Positions 13,024 through 13,666 of a stretch of DNA of 13,666 bases are shown one piece after another. The notes beneath the pieces are model-generated. The model saw only the letters and a list, made by a program, of their open reading frames with translations. It ran no database searches and was not told the origin of the DNA. Within the stretch, counting starts at the first letter, position 1; every line of letters begins with the position of its first letter. Source of the DNA: Chloroflexota bacterium (GTDB lineage Bacteria; Chloroflexota; Limnocylindria; QHBO01); the NCBI GenBank assembly GCA_013820865.1, contig JACDHU010000018.1:1-13666 (forward strand), read 5' to 3'. A program made the position numbers and the translations under genes.

Positions 13024-13666
13024 TCAGTCCGCGAACCAGCGCATGAACTGGTCCTTGACTTCGACCGGCGTCAGGCCGGGTCGTCCGAGGTCTGCCGAGG
13101 AGCTGATCGAGACCTTCACGTGCACGAGGTTCGGGCCCCGCGTGGACGCGGCTTCCTCCACGGCAGCCCGGAGTGCTTCCGGTGCGTCCACCCGCCATGC
13201 GTTGCGGTATCCGCAAGCCACCGCCACCGTCGCGAAGTCGACGCCGGCCGACACGGTTGCCTGGCCGCCCGTCGACTCATGTGCCTCGTTGTCGATGATG
13301 ACGTGGACGAAGCGTTCGGGCGCCTGTTGACCGATGGTGGCCAGCGAGCCCATCTTCATGAGCGCGGCGCCATCGCCGTCGAGCACGACGACCTTCCGGC
13401 TTCCGCGGCCTCCGAGGTGGATACCGAGGCCGATAGCCGATGCGCAGCCCATGGATCCGACCACGTACAGCTGGTTGGGCCGATGACCCAGCGTGAACAG
13501 CTCGCGACCGATCTTGCCGGTCGTCCCGATGAGTGCGACCTCGTCGTCGAGCGTGTCACGCACAACGCCTATGGCCTCGAGCCGCGTCATCCACTCCGCC
13601 GGGTCGCGCTCGAAGGAGCCGCGCGGGATGGTCATCGGCTTTGAAGCTGGTCGTGGTGTCTCAGAG
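13024..13666 (-). CDS. aepY: Phosphonopyruvate decarboxylase, C-terminal (thiamine-diphosphate) part; 5' end outside the window
   Basis: This enzyme (Ppd/AepY, Fom2-like) decarboxylates phosphonopyruvate to phosphonoacetaldehyde, the irreversible step that drives natural C-P bond synthesis. The visible part is the C-terminal ThDP-binding domain. Numbering from the in-frame Met at 13635, TTGKIGRELF spans 38-47 and VGSMGCASAIGLG 59-71. GDGAALMKMGSLATIG spans 87-102, with Asn 116 completing the GDG...N thiamine/Mg motif, and IIDNEAHESTGGQATVS spans 113-129, a run characteristic of this enzyme. A full protein is about 375-400 residues. The frame stays open from Met 13635 to the window edge, so the N-terminal pyrimidine-binding domain should lie just outside. 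Some systems split Ppd into two subunits, in which case the Met could be a true start. It is followed after 11 bases by the alcohol dehydrogenase. Phosphoenolpyruvate mutase is expected upstream. Confidence 0.88.
   Translation of the reverse strand, partial: SETPRPASKPMTIPRGSFERDPAEWMTRLEAIGVVRDTLDDEVALIGTTGKIGRELFTLGHRPNQLYVVGSMGCASAIGLGIHLGGRGSRKVVVLDGDGAALMKMGSLATIGQQAPERFVHVIIDNEAHESTGGQATVSAGVDFATVAVACGYRNAWRVDAPEALRAAVEEAASTRGPNLVHVKVSISSSADLGRPGLTPVEVKDQFMRWFAD

Noticed and set aside
1..13666. CRISPR arrays, insertion sequences, tRNA or rRNA genes, riboswitches
   Set aside because: I saw no regularly spaced repeats, transposase motifs, terminal inverted repeats with target duplications, or tRNA-like cloverleaf sequences. 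This was by eye only; a covariance-model scan would be more reliable.

Overview
The window is dense, high-GC bacterial DNA with eleven intact or near-intact genes, two genes whose reading frames are broken, a 58-codon membrane microprotein and one gene cut by the right edge. Standalone cofD, cofC and cofE genes, F420/FMN-type oxidoreductases, a Pro/Thr/Glu-linker lipoprotein and TANNNT promoter hexamers lying directly before start codons suggest an environmental, F420-making bacterium. A Chloroflexota lineage is my best guess, with Actinomycetota as the alternative. This is inference; no rRNA or other taxonomic marker is present.

Layout. 1-1566 (+): a secreted lipoprotein, then a diacylglycerol-kinase-family lipid kinase that lacks a normal start codon. 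1547-2677 (-): a CinA-like protein that overlaps the kinase tail to tail. 2678-3085: the only sizeable non-coding stretch, with short repeats and a possible gene remnant. 3086-7205 (+): a coenzyme F420 island. It holds a PPOX split-barrel protein and an LLM-class flavin/F420 oxidoreductase (overlapping), then cofD, then a cofC-cofE pair with an ATGA overlap. A small membrane-protein gene with a broken frame sits on the opposite strand between cofD and cofC. 7215-7550 (-): an NTF2/SnoaL-like protein. 7593-11604 (+): homoserine dehydrogenase (frameshifted), aspartate-semialdehyde dehydrogenase, a VOC-fold protein and a DUF885 metallohydrolase, the last three joined by GTGA and ATGA overlaps. 11686-11862 (+): the microprotein. 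11867-13666 (-): an iron-dependent alcohol dehydrogenase preceded by a phosphonopyruvate decarboxylase that runs off the right edge. Together these look like the downstream end of a phosphonate (2-hydroxyethylphosphonate-type) biosynthesis operon.

How the genes work together. CofC activates a three-carbon phospho-acid, CofD joins it to the deazaflavin Fo and CofE adds glutamates, giving F420 that the neighbouring LLM and PPOX proteins could use. The Fo synthase genes (cofG/cofH or fbiC) are not in the window. Asd and Hom are consecutive steps from aspartyl phosphate to homoserine. Ppd and the alcohol dehydrogenase would turn phosphonopyruvate into phosphonoacetaldehyde and then hydroxyethylphosphonate.

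The main cross-cutting signal is regulatory. Six genes have a TANNNT hexamer ending 6-9 bases before the start codon and no Shine-Dalgarno sequence, which points to leaderless transcription. Genes that have a Shine-Dalgarno sequence or overlap an upstream gene lack this arrangement. Convergent neighbours overlap or almost touch, leaving no room for ordinary terminators.
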